A DNA stretch of 64,000 nt from NCBI RefSeq assembly GCF_900107965.1, contig NZ_FNVU01000017.1, positions 124,001-188,000 of the forward strand, read 5' to 3'. A program made the position numbers and the translations under genes. Below the pieces are notes generated by a model. It did not search any database, was not told where the DNA came from, and saw nothing but the letters and a program-made list of their open reading frames with translations. Source of the DNA: Actinacidiphila yanglinensis. GTDB lineage: Bacteria > Actinomycetota > Actinomycetes > Streptomycetales > Streptomycetaceae. Below are positions 17,205-24,853 of the stretch, piece after piece (position 1 is the stretch's first letter; each line of letters starts with the position of its first letter).

Positions 17205-17693
17205 TCAGTCCTGGTGCGGGTGGTGGGCGGGGATCGGCGGGAGGTCGCCGGTCGCCTCGTACGCGTCCAGCATGTCGATACGGCGCTGGTGGCGCTCCTC
17301 CTGCGAGTACGGCGTCGCGAGGAAGACCTCGGCGAACTTGAGGGCTTCGTCGGCGGTGTGCATCCGGGCGCCGATGCTCAGCACGTTGGCGTTGTTGTGC
17401 TGGCGGGCGAGGGTGGCGGTCTCCTCGCTCCAGGCGAGTGCGGCGCGGACGCCCTTGACCTTGTTCGCGGCGATCTGCTCGCCGTTGCCGGAGCCGCCGA
17501 TCACGATGCCGAGGGTGCCGGGGTCGGCGACCGTGCGGGTCGCCGCGCGCAGGCAGAAGGGGGGGTAGTCGTCGACCGCGTCGTAGATGTGCGGGCCGCA
17601 GTCGACGGCCTCGTGGCCGTTCGCCGCGAGCCATTCGACGAGGCGGTTCTTGAGTTCGAAGCCCGCATGGTCCGAGCCGAGGTAGACGCGCAT
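17205..17693 (-). CDS. rpiB: Ribose-5-phosphate isomerase B
   Basis: 162-aa RpiB/LacAB-type isomerase interconverting ribose 5-phosphate and ribulose 5-phosphate in the pentose phosphate pathway. The phosphate-binding start MRVYLGSDHAGFELK, the anion-hole loop IVIGGSGNGEQIAANK and HNNANVLSIGARM are diagnostic. In the position of the usual catalytic Cys, actinobacterial enzymes use the Glu of GNGEQ, and this one does too. It is the first gene of a two-gene unit with nei. Confidence 0.94.
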   Translation of the reverse strand: MRVYLGSDHAGFELKNRLVEWLAANGHEAVDCGPHIYDAVDDYPPFCLRAATRTVADPGTLGIVIGGSGNGEQIAANKVKGVRAALAWSEETATLARQHNNANVLSIGARMHTADEALKFAEVFLATPYSQEERHQRRIDMLDAYEATGDLPPIPAHHPHQD

Positions 17694-17751
17694 ACGTTCA
17701 TTCTTCCACCCCCTCCCCCCGCCCACCTCACGACCCAGCGGGTCCCCGCCG

Positions 17752-17912
17752 GGGGCACCCTCGCGTCCGCGGTGCCCTCGCGAGCAGCGGCGCCCCATCC
17801 CCGTCCCGGGGGCTCCCTTGCGGGAAGGGGGTGCCCATCCCCCGGGCGGGGGTGCCCTTGCGGGAAGGGGGCCGCCCACCCCCCGGGCGGGGGTGCCCTT
17901 GCGGGAAGGGGC
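17752..17912. repeat. Array of ~40-bp GGGTGCCCTTGCGGGAAGGGG units
   Basis: The core CCCTTGCGGGAAGGGG recurs at 17815, 17855 and 17896 (period 40-41 bp), with a diverged unit starting CCCTCGCG near 17775. Between cores lie CCCCCGGGCGGGGG palindromes. The 597-bp stretch 17694-18290 between rpiB and bioY holds this array, two 124-bp elements and a short linking unit, and no gene. Confidence 0.8.
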
Positions 17913-17920
17913 AACCATCA

Positions 17921-18044
17921 GGGGCGCGGGGAACGGCGCGAGCAACCGGCCACCGGCCGGTGGTCCGGCGACACCGCCGCAGGGGCTGGGTCCACGGGCC
18001 CCCGGCTACGCCGTCGTGGTTGGCCGCGCAGTTCCCCGCGCCCC
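17921..18044 (+). repeat. 124-bp palindromic intergenic element, copy A
   Basis: Exactly 124 bp bounded by perfect 14-bp inverted ends (GGGGCGCGGGGAAC / complement). The interior has CAACCGGCCACCGGCCGGTG and a second self-complementary block, so the whole can fold into a long branched hairpin. It has no coding capacity. Copy B, 200 bp away, matches it apart from a few positions. Confidence 0.88.
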
Positions 18045-18120
18045 TGTGGGGCACCCTCGTGCGTGAGGGCACCCCAGCCCCGGGCGGGGGGCACACCGAC
18101 GGGGAAACGTCCACCACCAA

Positions 18121-18244
18121 GGGGCGCGGGGAACGGCGCGAGCAACCGGCCACCGGCCGGTGGTCCGGCGACACCGCCGCGGGGGCTGGGCCCGCGGGCC
18201 CCCGGCTACGCCGTCGTGGTTGGCCGCGCAGTTCCCCGCGCCCC
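18121..18244 (+). repeat. 124-bp palindromic intergenic element, copy B
   Basis: Direct repeat of copy A with identical length and ends; it differs in the central GGGGGCTGGGCCCGCGGG part. It ends 46 bp before the bioY stop codon and may serve as its terminator. Confidence 0.88.
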
Positions 18245-18290
18245 CTGCAAAGCACCCTCAGCCCGCAAGGGCACCCCCCCGGGGGGCGGG

Positions 18291-18881
18291 TTAGTGGGTG
18301 AGGTGGCGCCAGGCCGTGGGGAGAGCCGTCATCGCGAAGGCCGCCTTGATCGCGTCGCCGAGCAGGTAGGGCCGCAGGCCGACCCGAACCGCGTCCGCGG
18401 CGGAAAGGTGCGCGGAGTACGCGAGGTAGGGCACACCGACGGCGTAGACGAGCGCCGATCCGAGCACCATCACGCCCGCGGTACGCAGCACCGTACGATC
18501 GCCACCGCGCCGCGCGAGGGAGCCGACGACCGTCGCGGCGAGCAGCATCCCGAGGATGTAGCCGAACGTCGGCATCGACCACCCGGAGGACCCCCCGGCG
18601 AAACATGGCAGCCCGGCCGCGCCCGCCGCCGCGTACAGCCCGAGGGAGGCGAACCCGCGCCGTGCCCCGAGCGCGGTGCCGACCAGCAGCGCCGCGAAGG
18701 TCTGCCCGGTGACGGGCACGGGCGAGCCGGGCACCGGCACCGAGAGCTGGGCTGCCAGACCCGTGAGCACCGCGCCGCCGACGACGAGCGAGGCGTCCCG
18801 CAGCCGGACCCGGTGGACGGAGGAGGCGGGCAGCAGATCGGCGAGTACGGTGCCGGGGGCCGAGGGAGCGGCGGTGCTCAT
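18291..18881 (-). CDS. bioY: Biotin transporter BioY (ECF S component)
   Basis: 196-aa polytopic protein with about six membrane segments. Family motifs are PVPVTGQTFAALLVG near residue 55 and the glycine-rich GLYAAAGAAGLPCFAGG. It binds biotin and takes it up alone or with shared energy-coupling ATPases. No bioM or bioN lies beside it. ATG at 18881 follows GGAGTCACCC. An 18-bp palindrome lies about 180 bp upstream. Confidence 0.92.
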   Translation of the reverse strand: MSTAAPSAPGTVLADLLPASSVHRVRLRDASLVVGGAVLTGLAAQLSVPVPGSPVPVTGQTFAALLVGTALGARRGFASLGLYAAAGAAGLPCFAGGSSGWSMPTFGYILGMLLAATVVGSLARRGGDRTVLRTAGVMVLGSALVYAVGVPYLAYSAHLSAADAVRVGLRPYLLGDAIKAAFAMTALPTAWRHLTH

Positions 18882-19061
18882 GGGTGACTCCGCGAAGGGT
18901 GCGAGGGCGGTCGGGACACGGCGACGCTAGCGCAGCCCCCGCAGCCCGCTCATCGTCGGACCTCGACAAAGCGCGGCGGCCCGCCTTGGAGGCTTTACCC
19001 GCGGCCCGGGAACGGCGCCACTCCCCCACCACCCGTGCCCCGTACGGCGTTTCGGCAGCTC

Positions 19062-19079
19062 GCGTGAGACATCTCACGC
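19062..19079. promoter_or_regulatory. Perfect palindrome upstream of bioY
   Basis: GCGTGAGA-CA-TCTCACGC has perfect 8-bp arms. It lies in the 291-bp gap between the VOC gene end and the bioY start. It could be an operator for bioY or a short hairpin ending the VOC transcript. No known site is recognised. Confidence 0.5.
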
Positions 19080-19172
19080 CAGGGGAAGCGGCGGGTGCGC
19101 GGACGGGGCGACCTGTACCAGGCCGCCCCGTCCGCACGCCGAGCTGTCAGGTTCCACCAAGGGCCCGCCCGC

Positions 19173-19559
19173 TCACGCGGACTGGAGCAGGTCCCACCGG
19201 TTGCCGTACAGGTCGCGGAAGACCGCCACCGTGCCGTACGGCTCGTGCCGCGGCGGCTCCTCGAACTCGACTCCCTCCGCGGTCATCCGGGCGTGGTCGC
19301 GGGCGAAGTCGTCGGTGGACAGGAAGAACCCGACCCGGCCGCCGGTCTGGTCGCCGATCCGCGCGGCCTGCCCGGGGTTCGCGGCGCGGGCCAGCAGCAG
19401 CGCCGACTCCCGGGCGCCCGGCGGCGCGACGACCACCCAGCGGGTGCCGTCACCGCGCGGGCTGTCCTCGCGCAACTCGAAGCCGAGCGCGCGGGTGTAG
19501 AAGTCGACGGCCTCGTCGTAGTCGCGTACGACGAGGGCGGTCAGGGCGAGATGGGGCAT
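19173..19559 (-). CDS. VOC family (glyoxalase/dioxygenase fold) protein
   Basis: 128 aa, one complete VOC module: LTALVVRDYDEAVDFYTRAL at the start, and the closing VAVFRDLYGNRWDLLQ. Such proteins bind a divalent metal in a paired beta-alpha-beta fold and act as isomerases, dioxygenases or drug-binding proteins; the substrate cannot be read from sequence. It follows the DsbA-type gene on the same strand with 37 bp between them and is likely co-transcribed. Confidence 0.85.
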   Translation of the reverse strand: MPHLALTALVVRDYDEAVDFYTRALGFELREDSPRGDGTRWVVVAPPGARESALLLARAANPGQAARIGDQTGGRVGFFLSTDDFARDHARMTAEGVEFEEPPRHEPYGTVAVFRDLYGNRWDLLQSA

Positions 19560-19596
19560 GGCGGGACCGTCACTCCTGGTCTGCTCTGCTCGTCGG

Positions 19597-20265
19597 CTAG
19601 TCGAAGATGGGGCCCTGGGTACGGGTGCGCTTGATCTCGTAGAAGCCGGGGATCGAGGCGACCATCAGGGTGCCGTCCCACAGCTTCGCGGCCTCCTCGC
19701 CCTTGGGGGCGGGGGTGACGACCGGGCCGAAGAAGGCGATCTGCGAGCCGTCGGCGCCGGGGACGGCGATGACGGGGGTGCCGACCTCCTGGCCGACCTT
19801 GTCGATGCCCTCCTTGTGGGAGGCGCGCAACTGCGTGTCGTACCGGTCGGAGTCGGCGAGGTCGGCGAGGTCGGCGGGCAGGCCGACCTCCTCCAGCGCC
19901 TCGACGATGGTCTCGCGGGTCTTCGGCTTGGCCTGGTTGTGGAAGCGGGTGCCGAGGGCGGTGTACAGCGGGCCGACGACCTCGTCGCCGTGCAGTTCCT
20001 GGGCGGCGATGACGACCCGGACCGGGCCCCACGCGTCGCGCAGGAAGGTGGCGTACTGCTCCGGGAGGGTGTCGAGCTTGTCCTCATTGAGCACGGCGAG
20101 GCTCATCACGTGCCACCGCACCTGGACCGGGCGGACCTTCTCGACCTCCAGCATCCAGCGGGAGGTCATCCACGCCCAGGGGCACAGCGGGTCGAACCAG
20201 AAGTCGGCGGGGGTCGCCTCCGACGGGGTGACGGAGGTGGCGTTCTCGGGGACGGTCGCGGTCAC
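19597..20265 (-). CDS. DsbA-family protein, mycothiol-dependent nitroreductase-like
   Basis: 222-aa thioredoxin-fold protein resembling the Rv2466c family. The redox motif is FDPLCPWAWMTSR: only the first Cys of the expected CPWC is present, so it would use a monothiol mechanism with mycothiol. It carries a cis-Pro loop (GTPVIAVPG). A GTG at 20283 is open, but GTG at 20265 is preferred because GAGGAG lies six bases upstream of it. The divergent neighbour is aminopeptidase N 1. Confidence 0.85.
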   Translation of the reverse strand: MTATVPENATSVTPSEATPADFWFDPLCPWAWMTSRWMLEVEKVRPVQVRWHVMSLAVLNEDKLDTLPEQYATFLRDAWGPVRVVIAAQELHGDEVVGPLYTALGTRFHNQAKPKTRETIVEALEEVGLPADLADLADSDRYDTQLRASHKEGIDKVGQEVGTPVIAVPGADGSQIAFFGPVVTPAPKGEEAAKLWDGTLMVASIPGFYEIKRTRTQGPIFD

Positions 20266-20456
20266 TGCGGGCTCCTCGTTCACAACATCGTGTCAGGGAC
20301 GGGCGGTCGGCCGGTGGCCCACCGCACCGTGACGGGGAACGCCCGGCGCACCCCGGAGCATTCCCCGCTGCCGCCCGGAAGGGCCCGTGGGAGGATGCCA
20401 GGGCGCCGCGATCCGGCGCGCCCACCAGGCATCATGCCAAGACAGAGGAGCCGCCC

Positions 20457-23051
20457 GTGCCCGGCGAGAACCTGAGCCGTGAGGAGGCCCGCGAGCGGGC
20501 CGCGATCCTGTCCGTGGAGCGGTACGACGTGGCGCTGGACGTCCGTTCCGCCCTCGGGCCCGCCACCGCGGGCGAGCCGCGCACCTTCCGGTCGACCACG
20601 GTGATCGACTTCCGCTGCACGCGGCCGGGCGCGTCGACCTTCGCGGACCTGATCGCGCCGGCGGTGACCTCGGTACGGCTCAACGGCCGGGAGCTGGACC
20701 CGGCGGCGGTCTTCGACGGCTCCCGGATCGCACTGGACGGGCTGGCCGAGCGCAACACCCTGGTGGTGGACTCGCGGTGCGCCTTCAGCCGAACCGGCGA
20801 GGGCCTGCACCGCTTCGAGGACCCCGAGGACGGCGAGGTCTACCTCTACACGCAGTACGAACCGGCTGACGCGCGCCGGGTGTTCGCGAACTTCGAGCAG
20901 CCGGACCTGAAGGCGCCCTTCTCCTTCCGGGTGACCGCGCCCGAGGGCTGGACGGTACTGAGCAACGGCGCGGCGGACGGTGAGCCGGTACCGGCCGAAG
21001 GAGGCGGCGCCACGGTCGCGTTCGTGCCGACCCAGCCGATCTCGACGTACATCACGGCGGTCGTCGCGGGCCCGTACCACGTGGAGCACGACCACTACGC
21101 GCGCACCCACCCGGACGGCGCGGTGCTGGACATCCCGCTGTCCGCGCTGTGCCGCCGCTCGCTGGCCCGGCACTTCGACGCCGACGCGATCTTCGACGTG
21201 ACCAAGCGCGGGCTGGACTTCTTCCACGAGAGCTTCGACTACCCGTACCCGTTCGGGAAGTACGACCAGGCGTTCGTGCCCGAGTACAACCTGGGCGCGA
21301 TGGAGAACCCCGGATTGGTCACGTTCCAGGAGGAGTTCGTCTTCCGCGGCAAGGTGACGCGGACGTCGTACGAGCGCCGGGCGAACGTCATCCTGCACGA
21401 GATGGCCCACATGTGGTTCGGCGACCTCGTGACGATGCGCTGGTGGGACGACCTGTGGCTGAAGGAGTCCTTCGCGGACTTCATGGGCGCCTTCGCGCAG
21501 GTGGAGGCGACGCAGTTCACCGAGGGGTGGATCACCTTCGCCAACCGCCGCAAGTCGTGGGCCTACCGGGCCGACCAACTGCCCTCCACCCACCCGGTGG
21601 TGGCGGACATCCCGGACCTGGAGGCGGCGAAGCTCAACTTCGACGGGATCACGTACTCCAAGGGCGCCTCGGTGCTCAAGCAACTCGTGGCGTACGTGGG
21701 CCGGGAGGCGTTCCTTGAGGCCGCCCGGCGGTACTTCAAGCGCAACGCGTACGGCAACACCACGCTCGCGGACCTGCTGACGGTGCTGGCGGAGACCTCC
21801 GGCCGGGACATGGCCGCATGGTCCGCGGCGTGGTTGGAGACGGCGGGCGTCAACTCGCTGACGCCGCAGGTGATGTGTGACGCGCAGGACCGGATCACCG
21901 AGCTGTCGGTGGCGCAGACCGCGGACGAGTCGCACCCGCGGCTGCGGCCGCACCGGGTCGCGGTGGGACTGTACCGGCGCACCACCGAGGGCACGCTGGA
22001 GCGGTACGCGCGGGCCGAGACCGACGTGGCGGGGCCGTCGACGGTGGTGGCGGAACTGGCCGGGCAGCCGCGGCCGGACCTGGTGCTGGTCAACGACGAC
22101 GACCTGACGTACGCCAAGACCCGCTTCGACGAGGTGTCGCTGGCCACGTTGCGCGAGCGGCTGGGCGAGCTGGCCGATCCGCTGGCGCGGGCGCTGGCCT
22201 GGTCGGCGGTGTGGAACCTGACCCGGGACGCGCTGATGCCGGCCCGCGACTACCTGGACCTGATGCTGCGCTTCGCCGGGCAGGAGAGCGACATCGGCGT
22301 CCTGCAGTCGCTGCACCTCCAGGCGCGCACCGCGCTGGTGCACTACGTGGCCCCCGAGGCGCGGGACGAGGCCGGCACCGCGCTGGCCGAGGGCGCGCTG
22401 CACGAGCTGCGCCGGGCCGAGCCGGACAGCGGCCACCAGCTGGCGTGGGCACGGTTCTTCGCCACGGTCGCGTCGTCGGCGGCGGATCTGCAACTGCTGC
22501 AGGGGCTGCTGGACGGCTCCGCGAAGATCGACGGGCTGGACGTCGACCAGGAGCTGCGCTGGGCGTTCCTGGAGACGCTCGCGGCCGAGGGCGTGGCCGG
22601 GGAGGACGTGGTCAGGGCCGAACGGGCCCGGGACGACACGGCGTCCGGCAACCGGCACGAGGTGCGCTGCCTGGCGGCGCGGCCGGACCCGGCGGTGAAG
22701 GCGGCCGCGTGGGCGGCCGTGGTCGAGTCCGACGCGCTGTCCAACGCGCTGACGGAGGCGACGATCGCGGGCTTCGCGCAGCCGGGGCAGCGGGAGTTGG
22801 GCGAGGCGTACGTGGCGCCGTACTTCGCCGCGATCGAGGGGGTGTGGGCGGCGCGGTCCATCGAGATCGCGATGAATGTGGTGCGGGGGCTGTATCCGGC
22901 GCTCCAGGAGGGGGCGATGGCGCTGGCGGCGACCGATGAGTGGCTCTCCGAGCGGGCAGGTGCGGCACCTGCGTTGCGGCGGCTCGTGCTCGAGGGTCGC
23001 GACGACCTTGCGCGGGCGGTGCGGGCCCAACAACGCGACGCGCTGCGCTAG
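20457..23051 (+). CDS. pepN: Aminopeptidase N, M1 family (copy 1)
   Basis: 864-aa zinc metallopeptidase. The substrate-binding GAMEN motif (YNLGAMENPGLV) is near residue 281, and the zinc site is HEMAHMWFGDLVTM with the third ligand in LKESFADF. The C-terminal half is the ERAP1-like helical domain. No signal peptide is present, so it acts in the cytoplasm in the last steps of peptide breakdown. GTG at 20457 follows GAGGAG. A second copy is at 36456-39044. It is followed by an 800-bp repeat region. Confidence 0.95.
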   Translation: MPGENLSREEARERAAILSVERYDVALDVRSALGPATAGEPRTFRSTTVIDFRCTRPGASTFADLIAPAVTSVRLNGRELDPAAVFDGSRIALDGLAERNTLVVDSRCAFSRTGEGLHRFEDPEDGEVYLYTQYEPADARRVFANFEQPDLKAPFSFRVTAPEGWTVLSNGAADGEPVPAEGGGATVAFVPTQPISTYITAVVAGPYHVEHDHYARTHPDGAVLDIPLSALCRRSLARHFDADAIFDVTKRGLDFFHESFDYPYPFGKYDQAFVPEYNLGAMENPGLVTFQEEFVFRGKVTRTSYERRANVILHEMAHMWFGDLVTMRWWDDLWLKESFADFMGAFAQVEATQFTEGWITFANRRKSWAYRADQLPSTHPVVADIPDLEAAKLNFDGITYSKGASVLKQLVAYVGREAFLEAARRYFKRNAYGNTTLADLLTVLAETSGRDMAAWSAAWLETAGVNSLTPQVMCDAQDRITELSVAQTADESHPRLRPHRVAVGLYRRTTEGTLERYARAETDVAGPSTVVAELAGQPRPDLVLVNDDDLTYAKTRFDEVSLATLRERLGELADPLARALAWSAVWNLTRDALMPARDYLDLMLRFAGQESDIGVLQSLHLQARTALVHYVAPEARDEAGTALAEGALHELRRAEPDSGHQLAWARFFATVASSAADLQLLQGLLDGSAKIDGLDVDQELRWAFLETLAAEGVAGEDVVRAERARDDTASGNRHEVRCLAARPDPAVKAAAWAAVVESDALSNALTEATIAGFAQPGQRELGEAYVAPYFAAIEGVWAARSIEIAMNVVRGLYPALQEGAMALAATDEWLSERAGAAPALRRLVLEGRDDLARAVRAQQRDALR

Positions 23052-23362
23052 GCCCCGCCGAGAGAAGGGCACCCTTCTCCCCGCTGCCCACGGTGCCCTC
23101 GCGAGCAGCGGCGCCCCTCCCCCGGGGCGGGGGGTGCCCTCGCGGGCGACGGCGCCCCTTCCCGCTTACCAGCGCACCCTCGCGGCCGAGCCGCACCCTC
23201 CCCCGTCCGGGGGCGCCCTCGCGGGCGAGCGGCACCCTTTCCCCGTCCCAGGGTGCCCTTTCGGGCAAGCGGCACCACCTCCCCGGAGCGGGGTGCCCTC
23301 ACGGGTTAGGGTGCGCCCTCCCCTGGGGGCGGGGTGCCCTCGCGGGCGACGGCAACCACCGA
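23052..23362. repeat. Array of ~40-bp GGGTGCCCTCGCGGGCGA units
   Basis: The segment is a run of imperfect units built on GGGTGCCCTCGCGGGCGA and its complement, alternating with CCCCTCCCCCGG-type spacers, for instance at 23129-23152, 23205-23230, 23300-23320 and 23333-23350. It is related to the array at 17752-17912. No gene is seen anywhere in 23052-23847. Confidence 0.75.
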
Positions 23363-23486
23363 GGGGCGCGGGGAACTGCGCGCTCAGCCGGCGCGGCGCA
23401 GCCGGGGGCCCGCGGGCCCAGCCCCCGCGGCGGTGTCGCCGGACCACCGGCCGGTGGCCGGTTGCTCGCGCAGTTCCCCGCGCCCC
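23363..23486 (-). repeat. 124-bp palindromic intergenic element, copy C (inverted)
   Basis: Exactly 124 bp with the same 14-bp ends. Read on the minus strand it follows copies A and B closely through CAACCGGCCACCGGCCGGTG and the GGGGGCTGGGCCCGCGGG centre, then diverges before the far arm. It is flanked on both sides by GGGTGCCC-type arrays. Confidence 0.88.
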
Positions 23487-23504
23487 TGATTGGCACCCTC
23501 CACC

Positions 23505-23735
23505 CGCAAGGGCACCCCGGCCCCGGGAAGGGCCGAACCGTCGCCCACCAGGGCACCCCGCCACGGGGAAGGGGCACCCTCTGCCCGCAAGGGCAACCCG
23601 GCCCCGGGAAGAGGCGAACCGTCGCCCACCAGGGCACCCCGCCACGGGGAAGGGGCACCGTCCGCCCGCAAGGGCACCGCGGTGGCGGGGAGGGGGCGGG
23701 GACAGCCGCAAGGGCACCCCGGGGCGGCTTGACGG
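23505..23735. repeat. 81-bp tandem repeat
   Basis: Two near-identical 81-bp units start at 23505 and 23586 (CGCAAGGGCA...), each containing GCGAACCGTCGCCCACCAGG-like sequence, with a third start at 23667 that decays after about 20 bp. It is the distal part of the repeat region after aminopeptidase N 1. Confidence 0.8.
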
Positions 23736-23847
23736 GGACCGATTCTCGGCAGGGTGGGGGTGGGACTTTAGCCCGGCGTTGTCCGGGTTTGTCGACGGAC
23801 GCGTAACAACGGTTAGTGACCACCCTCCCCACGGGAAACACTCGGCC

Positions 23848-24840
23848 ATGAACGCGAACGACCTCACCCCCCACGCCCCGGACCACATCGACGACTGCGA
23901 CGAGACGGTCCTGACCGTCCGCCGCCTGCGCGAACTCGGCCTGAGCGCCGCGGAAATCGCCGCGCGGTGCCGCCCCGGCGGCAACTGGCAGCAGATCCTC
24001 CCGCAGGTGTGCCTGCTGCACTCCGGACCCCCCAGCAGCGAGGAGCGGGTGCGCGCCGCGCTGCTGTACGCCGGGCGGGAACCGGACGCGCACGGCCCGG
24101 TCGGCGGCGGCCGCGAGGCGATGGTGACCGGCCTGGCCGCACTCGCGCTGTACCGCTTCTCCGCCGTCCCCCCGCTGATCGGCCTGCCGGCGATCGACGT
24201 CCTGGTGCCCTGGCAGCGCAGGCTGCGCGACGCCGGCGAGGTGCGGGTGCACCGCGCCCGCGAACTCCCCCTGGCGCGGAACGTCTCGGGGCTGCCCTGC
24301 GCGCCGGTGCCGCGCGCGGTCGCCGACGCGGTCGCCGAACTCGGGGACACCGACGCCGTACGCGCGCTGCTGACCGAGGCCGTACGGTCCGGGCACTGCG
24401 AGGGTGCGGCGGTGCTGCGCGAGCTGTCCCGGGCCGGACTGCTGGACCGCCCGCAGGTGCGGCGCGCGGTGGACGTGCTGCGCGCGGAGGACCGCGCGAT
24501 GGCCGAGCAGCGCCTGTACGTGATGGTGCACTGCCACCAACTGCCCGACCCCGTCTGGAACGTCGACCTCCGGCTGCCGGGCGGGCCGCCGTTGGGCGGG
24601 GTCGACGCGTTCTGGCCGGAGCACGGCGTCGCCGTCTGCCTCGACCCGGCCGACGACGCGCTGTGGCCGCACTGCGCCCGGCAGCGCGAGCACCTGGAAG
24701 CGCTGGGCGTGACGGTGGTGTTCGTGTCCCCCGTGAAGCTGCGGGACGCGATGGAGCAGCAGGCGGCGGTGATCAGGACGGCGCTGATCGCGTCCTGCGA
24801 CCGGGAGCCGGCCGCCTACCTGGTGGTCACCCCGCGCTGA
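23848..24840 (+). CDS. AbiEi-like / DUF559-like protein
   Basis: 330-aa protein. Residues 20-60 contain a helix-turn-helix-like start (LSAAEIAARCRPGGNWQQIL). The centre (MVTGLAALALYRF, then a beta-rich VRVHRARELPL) resembles AbiEi antitoxin-type proteins common in actinobacteria. The C-terminal part (VDAFWPEHGVAVCLDPADD to VTVVFVSPVKLRD) has the layout of DUF559/Vsr-like nuclease folds. No AbiEii partner is adjacent, so an antitoxin role is not shown. ATG at 23848 follows the repeat region. It converges on the phosphoesterase with a 13-bp gap. Confidence 0.6.
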   Translation: MNANDLTPHAPDHIDDCDETVLTVRRLRELGLSAAEIAARCRPGGNWQQILPQVCLLHSGPPSSEERVRAALLYAGREPDAHGPVGGGREAMVTGLAALALYRFSAVPPLIGLPAIDVLVPWQRRLRDAGEVRVHRARELPLARNVSGLPCAPVPRAVADAVAELGDTDAVRALLTEAVRSGHCEGAAVLRELSRAGLLDRPQVRRAVDVLRAEDRAMAEQRLYVMVHCHQLPDPVWNVDLRLPGGPPLGGVDAFWPEHGVAVCLDPADDALWPHCARQREHLEALGVTVVFVSPVKLRDAMEQQAAVIRTALIASCDREPAAYLVVTPR

Positions 24841-24853
24841 GCCGACCGCGTAC

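Noticed and set aside
23505..23735. Tandem repeats as a possible CRISPR array
   Set aside because: Units are 81 bp with no unique spacers, and there is no cas gene in the window.
23848..24840. AbiE toxin-antitoxin pair with the AbiEii-like enzyme at 39305
   Set aside because: The two are 15 kb apart, with many unrelated genes between, so they are not one operon. Similarity of the first to AbiEi is only architectural.
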